A DNA stretch of 64,000 bases from Kitasatospora sp052076145. GTDB taxonomy: Bacteria > Actinomycetota > Actinomycetes > Streptomycetales > Streptomycetaceae. Position numbers and translations under genes: made by a program. The stretch is from assembly GCF_052076145.1 (NCBI RefSeq), contig NZ_CP197246.1, positions 806,001 through 870,000 of the forward strand, written 5' to 3'. Within the stretch, counting starts at the first letter, position 1. Every line of letters starts with the position of its first letter. Under the pieces are notes generated by a model, which saw only the letters and a program-made list of their open reading frames with translations, made no database searches and was not told where the DNA came from. Positions 51,326 through 60,009 of the stretch are shown here, in pieces.

Positions 51326-52714
51326 ATGGGTCACTCCCCCGCCACCGCGGGCTCCCGACGCTCCCTGTCCACCCGCGTGCTGGCGCTGCTCGCCGTCGGG
51401 GCCACCGCCCTGACCGCGGCGAGTGTCACCGCGCAGACGACGACCCTGGCAGGCCACCGGGCCGGCCTGCCGACCGTCCACGTGCGCCCCGCCTCCGCCG
51501 GGCACATCAGTGCGACCTCGCGGGTGGCGCCGATATCGACCTCCGACTGTGTCGCCCAGATCGGTATCCACTGCTACTCGCCGCTCCAGTACCGCAAGGC
51601 CTACAACCTCGACTCCCTCTACCAGCAGGGCGTCACCGGCAAGGGCCGCACCATCGTCATCGTCGACTCCTACGGCTCGCCGACCGTCCAGCACGACCTG
51701 GAGGTGTTCGACAAGCAGTGGGGGCTGCCCGACACCAACGTCGAGGTGGTCAAGTGGGGCAACGTGCCGGTCTTCGACCCGACCGACTCCACCCAGACCG
51801 GCTGGGCCGGTGAGACCACGCTGGACGTCGAGTACGCCCACGCCGTGGCACCCGACGCGCACATCGTGCTGGTCGAGACCGCCGTCGCCGAGACCGAGGG
51901 CGTCACCGGCTTCCCCGAGATGATGGACGCCGAGAAGGCGATGATCAAGTCCGGTCGGGGCGACGTCATCTCGCAGAGCTTCTCCGCCACCGAGAACACC
52001 TTCCCCGGCTTCGACAAGGGCAACTTCAAGTCGCTCACCGACCTGCGGTACGCCTTCAAGGACGCCGCCGCGCACAACGTCACCGTGCTCGCCGCCTCCG
52101 GCGACGACGGTGTGACCGGCGCCCAGCTCAGCGGCAACGACCTCTACCCGTACAAGGTCAACTCCTGGCCCTCCAGCGACCCGCTGGTCACCTCCATCGG
52201 CGGCACCCAGCTGACCCTGGACAACGACGGCAACCGCACCGCGCCCGACGCGGTCTGGCACGACGCCTACGGCGCGGGCGGTGGCGGCGTCTCCGCCGTC
52301 TTCGACCGCCCGTGGTACCAGTGGGGCGCGGCGGGTGTCACCGGCAACCACCGCGGCACGCCCGACATCAGCATGAGCTCCGCCGTGGACGGCGCCGCCT
52401 GGACGTACGAGTCGTACGACCCCACCCGCGCCGGCTGGCACCTCACCGGCGGCACCAGCGAGGCCACGCCGATCTTCTCCGGCGTCGTCGCGCTCGCCGA
52501 CCAGCTCGCCGGGCACCGCCTCGGCGAGATCAACTGGCGGCTCTACGCGCTCGCGAACCTGCCCACCAAGTGGAGCGGCATCGTGGACGTGACCACCGGT
52601 GACAACGGCTGGGACAAGGTCGCCGGCTACCCCGCCACGAAGGGCTACGACCTCGCGGCGGGCCTCGGCACGATCGACGCGGCGCGCTTCGTGCACGCCA
52701 TCGCCGGACGGTAA
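51326..52714 (+). CDS. Secreted sedolisin-type serine peptidase (S53)
   Basis: A 462-residue exported protease; ATG with AAGGAG upstream. Signal peptide about residues 1-37. Catalytic residues are placed as Glu163 and Asp167 in GETTLDVEYAHA, an oxyanion Asp in AASGDDGVTG, and Ser378 in GGTSEATPIFSG; a C-terminal calcium site ends near GYDLAAGLGT. Sedolisins usually have a 150-200 residue propeptide; here only about 45 residues separate the signal from the catalytic domain, so the propeptide is short or missing. Confidence 0.9.
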   Translation: MGHSPATAGSRRSLSTRVLALLAVGATALTAASVTAQTTTLAGHRAGLPTVHVRPASAGHISATSRVAPISTSDCVAQIGIHCYSPLQYRKAYNLDSLYQQGVTGKGRTIVIVDSYGSPTVQHDLEVFDKQWGLPDTNVEVVKWGNVPVFDPTDSTQTGWAGETTLDVEYAHAVAPDAHIVLVETAVAETEGVTGFPEMMDAEKAMIKSGRGDVISQSFSATENTFPGFDKGNFKSLTDLRYAFKDAAAHNVTVLAASGDDGVTGAQLSGNDLYPYKVNSWPSSDPLVTSIGGTQLTLDNDGNRTAPDAVWHDAYGAGGGGVSAVFDRPWYQWGAAGVTGNHRGTPDISMSSAVDGAAWTYESYDPTRAGWHLTGGTSEATPIFSGVVALADQLAGHRLGEINWRLYALANLPTKWSGIVDVTTGDNGWDKVAGYPATKGYDLAAGLGTIDAARFVHAIAGR

Positions 52715-52756
52715 CGGATCACCGCCGGGCCGGCTGTGACGGCCTGACGCGGCGCG

Positions 52757-52787
52757 GGCCCCGCTCGGCGTGCTGCCGGGCGGGGCC
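52757..52787. terminator. Terminator between convergent genes
   Basis: GGCCCCGC(T)CGGC pairs with GCCG(G)GCGGGGCC around a five-base loop, between the sedolisin gene and the convergent gene at 52796. Confidence 0.8.
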
Positions 52788-52795
52788 TCGCGTGC

Positions 52796-54739
52796 TCAGC
52801 CAGGCTTCTCAGCCTGCTCCGCCAATTCTGCCTGAGCCTCGACGAGCTGCTTCAAGTACCGCTCGGAGGAACGGAGTTTGCGTCCCTCCGGGCCCGGCAG
52901 GTAGGCGCGGAGCTCGATGATCTCCGGAGCGATCCGGATCGCTTCGGCCCGGTCGGTGACGGCCCGCCAGCAGGCTTCGGCGTTGGTGGCCGCTCGCTGG
53001 GTCTCCGGGTGGTCCGGCCCCTGCGCGCGGAGCAGCGTCAGCGCGACCTCGCGGTAGATCTCGGCGGCGACCACCGGCTGCCCGGCCAGCCGGGAGACGT
53101 GGGCCCGCACCTGGCGGGCCTGGAGCACCGGCGCGGCCACCGGACCGTGCGCGGTGGTCGTCAACTCCTCCAGCTCCCGGGCGAGTCGGGCTGCCGTCTC
53201 GTGCTCGCCGGCGTCCGCGCTCTGAACGATCCGGCCGATCATCTCGCGGTAGTCGGGCTCTGCAGCGGACGGATCGGCAGCCGGAGTGGCAGCCCCGGGC
53301 TTGGAGAGGCTGACCACCTCGGCCCGCTCGGTGCCGAAAGGATCGGGCACCTGCACAGGCGCCGCCTCCGGCACCGCGCTCGGCTCCGGCTTGGTGAGCG
53401 CGACCTTCGGGGCTGCCGCGTCCGGCTTCGAAAGGCTGATCAGGGCCGCCACCGCGCCTGCGGTCTCAGGAGTCCGCTTGAGCAGCGAGACCGGGCGGGC
53501 CGGGCGCGGCGGGGTCGGCGGGACACCGGCCTTGAGCAGCGTCACCGGGCCGCGCGAGGACACCGGCGTGACGTCGGGCTCCGGCTTCGAGAGCACCACC
53601 CGACCGGCTGCCGGACGCGAACGGGCGGACCTGGCAGGGGGCTTGGGCATCACGGCGGACGGACGCGGGCCGACGGACGCCTCGGGGTCGGGGGCGCTGT
53701 CGCCGAGGCGGCGCGCGGTGTTGCGGAAGACCGGCCGGTCCGCCGGGTAGGAGGAGAGGATGATGGTGTCCGGGCGCAGCACCGAGTGGACCTGCTGGCG
53801 CAGGTGCTCCGGGGCGAGGACGGCCTCCGCGCCGGGGCGACCGATGTGCAGTGCCTCTATCAGGGCGCGGGTGAAGGTGCCGATCTGCTCCGGGTCCGGG
53901 CTGACGACCGCCCAGAGCGGCACGCCGTCCATCAGCGGCGAGATCGAGCTCTGCACCTGCGGCCAGGCGGCCTGCTCGGCGCTCAGGTCGGCGATGACCA
54001 GGGTGTCCCACTCGGGCGAGCGGTGCCGCAGTTCGTCGGCGATGGCCTGCCAGGCGAGCCCGTCCTGCCGGACCGTACCCGCGCCCTTGGAGTCACGCAA
54101 CGTCAGGTAGAGGTGTCCACCGCGCCGGTCGGCGACCAGGTGGCCGCCGATGTGCACGAGCAGCGGGCCGACGTGCCGGGAGGCGGCCCGCAGGTGCGCG
54201 AGCACGCTCTGCGGGTCGGACGCGCCGGGCAGGTGGACGGCGTCGACCGCGTCGGCCGCCAGCAGGATCTGCGGGGAGACGGAGGCGAGCATGGCGGACA
54301 GCACCGGCGCCTGTCCTGCGGAGCCGGTCCGCCCCCAGGGCCGCCGCCCGGCGCTTCCGTAGCCGCCCTCGACCACCAGGATGCGACCCCGGAGCCCGCC
54401 GCCCAGGCCGGTCGGCGCGGACCCCTGAGCAGGAGCAGGCGCGGGCGCAGATGCCGGCGCCGGTACGGGTGCCTGCATCGGCTGCGGTCCGGCGGCAGCG
54501 GGTGGCGGAGCGGCGGGCAGCCGAGCCGTCCACCCGGTGGAGACGGGCGGCGCGAGCGGGGGCGCCAGCGGTGGGGCGGGCGGGTGCGCGGGCACCGTGG
54601 CGGCGGCGTCGGTGATCCAGGGCAGCTCGGCCGTGCGCTCCGCCGGCGGCACCGAGTCGTCGAACGGGGGCAGCACAGTCGTCTCCTCCGTCGCCGAGGG
54701 CCACCCGGCCGCTCCGGAGGAGGATGTCGTGTCAGCCAC
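52796..54739 (-). CDS. Large protein with degenerate caspase-like domain and LSKP repeats
   Basis: A 647-residue protein, GTG start. Residues 1-112 are low-complexity Pro/Ala. Residues about 117-345 look like a CHAT/caspase-type fold: LVVEGG, then LLVHIGGHLVADRRGGHLYL with His200, then LVIADLSAE where active caspases have Asp-x-Cys; the Cys is replaced, so it is probably not a protease. Residues 381-484 carry six spaced copies of a V-x-L-(S/T/L)-K-P-like motif. Residues about 495-647 are helical, TPR-like. No family name can be given with confidence. Confidence 0.7.
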   Translation of the reverse strand: MADTTSSSGAAGWPSATEETTVLPPFDDSVPPAERTAELPWITDAAATVPAHPPAPPLAPPLAPPVSTGWTARLPAAPPPAAAGPQPMQAPVPAPASAPAPAPAQGSAPTGLGGGLRGRILVVEGGYGSAGRRPWGRTGSAGQAPVLSAMLASVSPQILLAADAVDAVHLPGASDPQSVLAHLRAASRHVGPLLVHIGGHLVADRRGGHLYLTLRDSKGAGTVRQDGLAWQAIADELRHRSPEWDTLVIADLSAEQAAWPQVQSSISPLMDGVPLWAVVSPDPEQIGTFTRALIEALHIGRPGAEAVLAPEHLRQQVHSVLRPDTIILSSYPADRPVFRNTARRLGDSAPDPEASVGPRPSAVMPKPPARSARSRPAAGRVVLSKPEPDVTPVSSRGPVTLLKAGVPPTPPRPARPVSLLKRTPETAGAVAALISLSKPDAAAPKVALTKPEPSAVPEAAPVQVPDPFGTERAEVVSLSKPGAATPAADPSAAEPDYREMIGRIVQSADAGEHETAARLARELEELTTTAHGPVAAPVLQARQVRAHVSRLAGQPVVAAEIYREVALTLLRAQGPDHPETQRAATNAEACWRAVTDRAEAIRIAPEIIELRAYLPGPEGRKLRSSERYLKQLVEAQAELAEQAEKPG

Positions 54740-54862
54740 CGTCGGTCACCACCCCACCCCGCCGCCTGTGCGACGTACGCCTGATCTGCCGCTGGCCACC
54801 TTACTGAGGAGCCAGGCCGGGCAGCCAGCCAGGGCGTGATCCCCAGGCGGCCGCCCCCGCCG

Positions 54863-55912
54863 TCAGTACGTGACGGTCACCCGGCGGGCCGGGCCGTCGA
54901 CGCGGACGAGTCCGCCGTACGGGATCACCAGCTGCGGGTCGGTGTGGCCGAGGTCGACGTCGAAGACCGCCATCGTCTCGGGGGCGTACTCGGCCAGCGC
55001 CCGCAGCACGACCGCGCGCTGCTCCGCGCGGTACTGGGCACGGCCCTCGGCGTCGTACGGCTGGTCGAACGACCAGGAGCGGGCCCGGCCCATCAGCAGG
55101 GCCGGGAACTGTCGCAGCAGGCCGCGCTCGCCCATGCTGCGCAGGATGCGGTAGACCTCACCGGCTGTCGGCATGACCTCGGAGGTCTCCAGGAAGAGCA
55201 CCCCGCCCCGGTAGTCCTCCACCGGCCGAATCTCCCGGTCCGCCATCAGGAGCTGGGCCAGCACCTCGACGCAGCCACCCCAGGCCGCGCCCTCGACGAC
55301 CCGGTCCGGCCGGTGCCAGTACCAGCCCTCGGCGGCCTCCATCACGGGCGCGCTCTCGAAGGTGGCCGGGTCCTCCCAGCGGCGTTCGACGTCGTTGGTG
55401 TCCTTGGAGGGCGTCAACTCGTACTCGCCGGTGGTGAAGAGCGCGGCGCGGGCGGAGGCGTCGGTGAGCGGGTGCATCGCCCCGGCCCGGCCGAACTGGG
55501 TCATCACGCTGGCGCCGTGGTAGCCGACGATGCCGAGGTTGCTCAGGTACATCAGCAGGTTGGTGTTGTCGCTGAACCCGAAGAAGGGCTTCGGGTTGGC
55601 GCGGATCAACTCGGCGTCCAGATGCGGCAGTACGGTGATCTGGTCGTCGCCGCCGATGCTCGCGATGATCGCCTTGATCTCCGGGTCGGCGAAGGCCGCG
55701 TGCAGATCGGCCGCCCGTGCCTCGGCACTGGAGCCGAGCTTGCGCGTGGTCGGGTACTCGACGGGCTGAAGGCCGTACTCCTCCACCAGCCTGCGCAGAC
55801 CGAGTTCGTGGGGCAACGGGAGCACCTCGGAGAGCCCGGCGGCCGGCGAGAGGATCGCGACGCGGTCACCGGGAGCAGGCTTGGGGGGCACCGTGCGGGC
55901 AGCTTCTGTCAT
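54863..55912 (-). CDS. S66 family peptidase (LD-carboxypeptidase/MccF-like)
   Basis: A 349-residue enzyme from ATG 55912. The catalytic set is Ser114 in FFGFSDNTNLL, Glu242 in LFLETSE and His323 in DLGHTDPQL, closely matching the MccF branch that cleaves microcin C-type aminoacyl-nucleotides; LD-carboxypeptidases are the other branch. A TACGAT box (minus strand, 55919-55924) ends six bases before the ATG, so the mRNA may be leaderless. Frame extension to GTG 55933 would cover this box. Confidence 0.88.
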   Translation of the reverse strand: MTEAARTVPPKPAPGDRVAILSPAAGLSEVLPLPHELGLRRLVEEYGLQPVEYPTTRKLGSSAEARAADLHAAFADPEIKAIIASIGGDDQITVLPHLDAELIRANPKPFFGFSDNTNLLMYLSNLGIVGYHGASVMTQFGRAGAMHPLTDASARAALFTTGEYELTPSKDTNDVERRWEDPATFESAPVMEAAEGWYWHRPDRVVEGAAWGGCVEVLAQLLMADREIRPVEDYRGGVLFLETSEVMPTAGEVYRILRSMGERGLLRQFPALLMGRARSWSFDQPYDAEGRAQYRAEQRAVVLRALAEYAPETMAVFDVDLGHTDPQLVIPYGGLVRVDGPARRVTVTY

Positions 55913-55987
55913 GACCGGATCGTAGTCGGCCACGGCCTTTGACCTGCAACGATTTTCCCAAGCCGGCCCACCCCTTCGAGTGGCGGG

Positions 55988-56809
55988 TCAGCTCCCGGCG
56001 GCGACGTCCTTGCGGCTCACGGTCAGGTAGCCGACCAGGGCGAGGATGACGACGGCCAGGGCGAGGCTGACCGGGCCGGTGCCGAGACCGAGACCGCCAC
56101 GGACCGTCGGCACCCCCGCCCAGTCGGCGAAGGAGGCGCCGAGCGGCCGGGTCACGATGTACGCGAACCAGAAGGCGAGGATCGCGTTCATCCGGAGCTT
56201 CCAGTGCGCCAGCGCCGGGACGGCGATCAGCGCGGCGAAGAGCAGGCCGGAGGAGAAGTAGCCGAGGTGCATCGTCACGGCGGTCAGGTCACCGGCGGCG
56301 GTGCCGAGGGCGAAGGTGCCCATCACCGTGGCCCAGTAGAAGAGTTCGCGGCGCCGCGTACGGACGCTGTGGATCGAGAGCGTCCGCTCGCTCAGGTACC
56401 AGAGGCCGAGCACACCGGCCAGTGCGACCACGAACGCGGCCGTCGAGACGGCGTACGGGACGCCGAGGCCCACGTGCAGCACGTCGGCGGCCATCGTGCC
56501 GAAGACGCTGACCATGACGACCGCCAGCCAGTAGATCCAGGCGACGTACTTCTTGGTGCTCAGCTGGACCCCCAGCACGACCACCAGCGCCACCCCGGCC
56601 AGGCCGACCGCGACCACCGGGGTCAGCAGCTTGTTCGCCAGGTAGTCCGAGGTGGTCTCACCCATACCGGTGGTCAGGACCTTGACCAGCCAGAACCAGG
56701 CCGTCACCTCCGGCACCTTGCTGAGGCTGCTCACGGTCTGCCGGGCGGCGGTCCGAGGCGGATGGGTCGTGCCGGTCTGCCCGGCGGCGCCGGTGATACC
56801 TGTCGTCAT
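55988..56809 (-). CDS. COG4705-type integral membrane protein
   Basis: A 273-residue polytopic protein with seven to eight spans. The repeated acidic motif TTGMGETTSDYL, GTMAADVLHVG, GTAAGDLTAVTMHLG and ASFADWAG is typical of COG4705 uncharacterised membrane proteins, and the buried acidic residues suggest metal or cation handling. ATG start. It stands between the S66 peptidase and lipoprotein genes, all leftward but not tightly linked. Confidence 0.82.
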   Translation of the reverse strand: MTTGITGAAGQTGTTHPPRTAARQTVSSLSKVPEVTAWFWLVKVLTTGMGETTSDYLANKLLTPVVAVGLAGVALVVVLGVQLSTKKYVAWIYWLAVVMVSVFGTMAADVLHVGLGVPYAVSTAAFVVALAGVLGLWYLSERTLSIHSVRTRRRELFYWATVMGTFALGTAAGDLTAVTMHLGYFSSGLLFAALIAVPALAHWKLRMNAILAFWFAYIVTRPLGASFADWAGVPTVRGGLGLGTGPVSLALAVVILALVGYLTVSRKDVAAGS

Positions 56810-56864
56810 GGCGGACAGGATCGCACAGCTCCCCTACGCCCCCGGCACCCTCCCCCACGACCGC

Positions 56865-57557
56865 CTACCGGGCGACGGGCGGGCTCATTCGGACCTCGTC
56901 GCCGCAGATGGTGACCTCCGTCGACCTGCCGTGCTGATCCACCACCGGGACCCGGACTTCGGTGCTCTCACCCGGCGCGGTCACGATGGCGGAACTGGTG
57001 GTGACGAGCACGCAGTTGCCGCTGTCCGGCCCCTTGCCGTTCATCTCGGAGTAGCGCAGGGCGATCACGGCCTTCTTGCCCGCGCCCAGCATCACCGGAG
57101 CAGGGGTGCCCTTCCCGACCCCGTCGGCCTGCGGTCCCTTGCCCAGGTGGAACTCGAGCTTCGGGTAGCCGGCCAGGGTGCAGCTGTGGGGGCCGGAGTT
57201 GACGGCGACGAGTTCGGCGTTCGCCGGGTCCTTCGTGCCGGCGTCCGGCTCGGTGATCCGGGTCAGCGTCCACTTCAGGTTCGCCGTGGAGCACTTGGCG
57301 GCCGGCGAGCCGTCGGAGCCCTTCGGCGTCGTGATCCCGGCGGCGGCCACGGGCGTGGCGGAGGTCTGGACCACCGGCTGGGTCGCAGGCTGCGTCCCGG
57401 GCTGGTTCGCGGGCTGCGTCCCGACCGGCGGGGCGGACACCGGAGCGGCCGAACCGGCCTTCGGCGGGTTGGTCGTGGAGCTGGAGCTGCAGGCCGTCAG
57501 GCCGAGCCCGGCCAGCAGCAGGGGTACGGAAGCCGTCAACAGAAAGCGCGAGCGCAT
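56865..57557 (-). CDS. Lipoprotein with DUF4232 domain
   Basis: A 230-residue exported lipoprotein. The signal peptide ends in a lipobox LTACSSSS (Cys23). Residues about 25-85 are a Thr/Pro/Gln-rich spacer with GTQPANQPGTQPATQP repeats. Residues about 88-225 are DUF4232: ELVAVNSGPHSCTLAGYP, an ALRYSEM segment and two conserved Cys likely in disulfides. The function of DUF4232 is unknown; it occurs widely on actinobacterial surfaces. Confidence 0.87.
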   Translation of the reverse strand: MRSRFLLTASVPLLLAGLGLTACSSSSTTNPPKAGSAAPVSAPPVGTQPANQPGTQPATQPVVQTSATPVAAAGITTPKGSDGSPAAKCSTANLKWTLTRITEPDAGTKDPANAELVAVNSGPHSCTLAGYPKLEFHLGKGPQADGVGKGTPAPVMLGAGKKAVIALRYSEMNGKGPDSGNCVLVTTSSAIVTAPGESTEVRVPVVDQHGRSTEVTICGDEVRMSPPVAR

Positions 57558-57838
57558 GGATCCCCCCGGATCGTCAGGACAGCCGACGGGTCACTTCTGC
57601 CCGGCCGGGCTGTGCGTTCTCACGGGTGGAGACACCAGGTCGGGCCCGGTCGGTTGCCTCCGAATGAGATTTTCCTGGGAAGTGCCCGGACGTCAGCTGT
57701 GCACACCGCCCCAAACCGGCTGTCGTGGTCGACGTCGGCTGATCGGGTGGCGGTGGTTTGGGGCTCGGGCCGTCACGGAACCTCTCTCCAAGTCCATCGG
57801 TGGCAGCAGCAGGCTGTGCCCGAACCCGAGGGAGCGGC

Positions 57839-59131
57839 ATGGCCTCCACGAGCTCCTCCGACGGGCCGCCGCAGGCGCGGGCCCTCGCCCTCGCGCGCCT
57901 CTGGAAGTTGTGGCTCTTCCCGACCGTCCTCACCGGGCTGGTGGCGCTCTTCCTCTCGCTGCTCTACATGGGGAGCATCCTCAACCCGAACGGGCACCTG
58001 CACCGGCTCCCGATCGCGATCGTGAACGAGGACCGGAGCCCGCCGCTGCCGGGCCAGCCGGAGAACATCGGGACACAGGTCAGCCGTACGATCGTCGCCT
58101 CCTCGCCCGGGAGCACCGTCGACTGGCGGCAGGTCACAGCCGCCGAGGCACAGGACCAGCTCGCCTCGGGCAAGGTCTACGGCGCCCTGCTCATCCCGCA
58201 GGGGTTCACCTCCTCGGTCGCGGCGCTGACGACCACGCAGGCGACCCAGCGGCCGACCCTGACCGTGCTGACCAACCCCGGTCTCGGCAGCCTCGGCTCC
58301 TCGCTGGCCTCGCAGATCAACCAGGCCGCCGCCCATCAGGCGTCCCTGACGATCGGGAAGCAGCTGGCCGCCGTGGCCTCGGGCCCTGCCGGGCTGGCAC
58401 CCAGCCCCACGACACAGGCCCTGCTCGCCGACCCGATCACCGTCACCACCCGGCCGGGCCACCCGATCGGCAGCCACAGCGGGCTCGGTCTGAGCGCGTT
58501 CTACTACACCCTGCTGGTCGTGCTGTCCGGCTTCATCGGCGCCAACATCATCAGCAGCGGTGTCGACACCGCTCTCGGCTACGCCGACAGCGAGATCGGC
58601 CCCTGGCACACCCGGCGGCCGACCGTACCCGTCAACCGGACGCAGACCCTGCTGCTGAAGATGGTCATGACGGCCGGCATCACGCTGCTGACCACGACGC
58701 TGGTGATGGTCAGCACGATCGCGATCCTCGGCATGGACGCGCCGCACCGGCCGCTGCTCTGGCTCTTCTCCTACTGCGCCAGCCTGGCCGTGGGCCTCGG
58801 CGTCCAGGCACTCAACGCGGCGCTCGGCGGGATCGGGCAGCTGGTGTCCATGTTCGTCTTCATCGCGCTGGCCCTGCCCTCCTCGGGGGCGACCATCCCC
58901 CTGCAAGCGGTGCCCGGCTTCTACCGCTTCCTCGGCCAGTTCGAGCCGATGCGGCAGCTCAGTGACGGCATCCGGGCGATCCTCTTCTTCGACGCCCAGG
59001 CCGACGCGGGCCTGACCCGCGCCTGGATCATGATCGCGATCGGCACGGCCGTCGCCCTGGCCTTCGGCTTCGCGATGACGCGCTACTACGACCGCAAGGG
59101 CCTGCACCGCTGGACCCCGCAGCCCGAATGA
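57839..59131 (+). CDS. DUF3533/ABC-2-type membrane protein (SNG1/YhgE-like)
   Basis: A 430-residue protein. One N-terminal span (LWLFPTVLTGLVALFLSLLY), a large external domain of about 180 residues with PIAIVNEDRSPPLPGQ, then five C-terminal spans with LLVVLSGFIGANIISSGVD. The layout is that of DUF3533/ABC-2-like proteins such as YhgE/Pip. No ATPase is adjacent. The ATG has GAGGGAG upstream. Role may be export or envelope stress; not determined. Confidence 0.8.
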   Translation: MASTSSSDGPPQARALALARLWKLWLFPTVLTGLVALFLSLLYMGSILNPNGHLHRLPIAIVNEDRSPPLPGQPENIGTQVSRTIVASSPGSTVDWRQVTAAEAQDQLASGKVYGALLIPQGFTSSVAALTTTQATQRPTLTVLTNPGLGSLGSSLASQINQAAAHQASLTIGKQLAAVASGPAGLAPSPTTQALLADPITVTTRPGHPIGSHSGLGLSAFYYTLLVVLSGFIGANIISSGVDTALGYADSEIGPWHTRRPTVPVNRTQTLLLKMVMTAGITLLTTTLVMVSTIAILGMDAPHRPLLWLFSYCASLAVGLGVQALNAALGGIGQLVSMFVFIALALPSSGATIPLQAVPGFYRFLGQFEPMRQLSDGIRAILFFDAQADAGLTRAWIMIAIGTAVALAFGFAMTRYYDRKGLHRWTPQPE

Positions 59132-59185
59132 GCACCCCAGCGTCCGGGGTGAGCGCCCCCACTTCGGGTTGAGCACACGGCAAGG

Positions 59186-59500
59186 GTGTCACCACGGGCC
59201 GCCCTGCTCGTTGATGGTGCTGTGACAACCGACTTCGGCCTCGCGGGCCGTGATGAAGAAACGATCCTGCGCCAGGATTCGCCGGTGTTCGCCCGGCTCG
59301 CGATGCTGTGGCGCAGCGCGGGCCGGATGGTCCCCGGGCAGGCCGACGCCGAGTGGCAGCGGCTCACGCAGCCACCCGTGTTCCGCCCGTCCCCGGAGTG
59401 CCGGCCACCGGAACCGGCACCGCTCCGGGCCGAGCCGCCAGGCCGGGCCGAGCCACCGGGCCGGGGCACGCTGCTGCCGGGAGCGGGAGTACGCCGGTGA
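59186..59500 (+). CDS. Small unknown protein coupled to an SsgA-like gene
   Basis: A 104-residue protein; the start may be GTG 59186 or GTG 59222, and neither has a strong ribosome site. The middle (DEETILRQDSPVFARLAMLWRSA, read in parts) is helical; the C-terminal 40 residues are Pro/Glu/Arg-rich and low complexity. It overlaps the SsgA-like gene by four bases (GTGA), so translation is coupled. No family recognised. Confidence 0.6.
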   Translation: MSPRAALLVDGAVTTDFGLAGRDEETILRQDSPVFARLAMLWRSAGRMVPGQADAEWQRLTQPPVFRPSPECRPPEPAPLRAEPPGRAEPPGRGTLLPGAGVRR

Positions 59501-59970
59501 ACGACGCCGCCGGGGCGCGGGTGCCGGCGCAGCGTACGAGCGCCGGGGGCTGCGTGGTGCACCTTCGCCTCTGGGTCACGGTCGCGCCCGGGGTGAGCGC
59601 GGCGATGGACGCCCGCCTGCGCTACACCCCTGCGGACCCGTACGCGGTCTTCCTGGACTGCCACGTCGGCCAGGGGGCGCCGATCACGTGGATGTTCGCC
59701 CGGGACCTCCTGGCGGAGGGCCTCGGCGGATGGTCCGGGGCAGGCCGGGTCTGCGTCCGCCCGGCCGTGGACGAGGCCACCCGAGCCGTCGTCATCTCGC
59801 TGACCGGGGAAGGCTCGACCGTCCACCTCCACGCACCGCGCGCCCCCGTCGCCGGCTTCCTCGCCCGCACCGGGCAGCTCGTCCCGTTCGGCGAGGAGGA
59901 CCGGCACCTCGACCTCGACACCCTGCTCGAACGCCTGCGGACGAGCGGACTGCCCGAGCCGGAGCCCTGA
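59497..59970 (+). CDS. SsgA-like protein (SALP), sporulation/cell division
   Basis: A 157-residue SALP. The family pattern is clear: ARLRYTPADPYAVFLDCHVG-type N-terminal strand, then ITWMFARDLLAEGL, VCVRPAVDEATRAVVISL, and LHAPRAPVAGFLARTGQLVP. SALPs control septum placement, spore-wall formation and spore maturation in streptomycetes. GTG start by overlap with the gene before. The sequence is not close enough by eye to name a particular SsgA-G member. Confidence 0.88.
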   Translation: MNDAAGARVPAQRTSAGGCVVHLRLWVTVAPGVSAAMDARLRYTPADPYAVFLDCHVGQGAPITWMFARDLLAEGLGGWSGAGRVCVRPAVDEATRAVVISLTGEGSTVHLHAPRAPVAGFLARTGQLVPFGEEDRHLDLDTLLERLRTSGLPEPEP

Positions 59971-60009
59971 GCCTCTGATCCCTGAGACCCTGAGACCGAC
60001 CGGGTCGGC

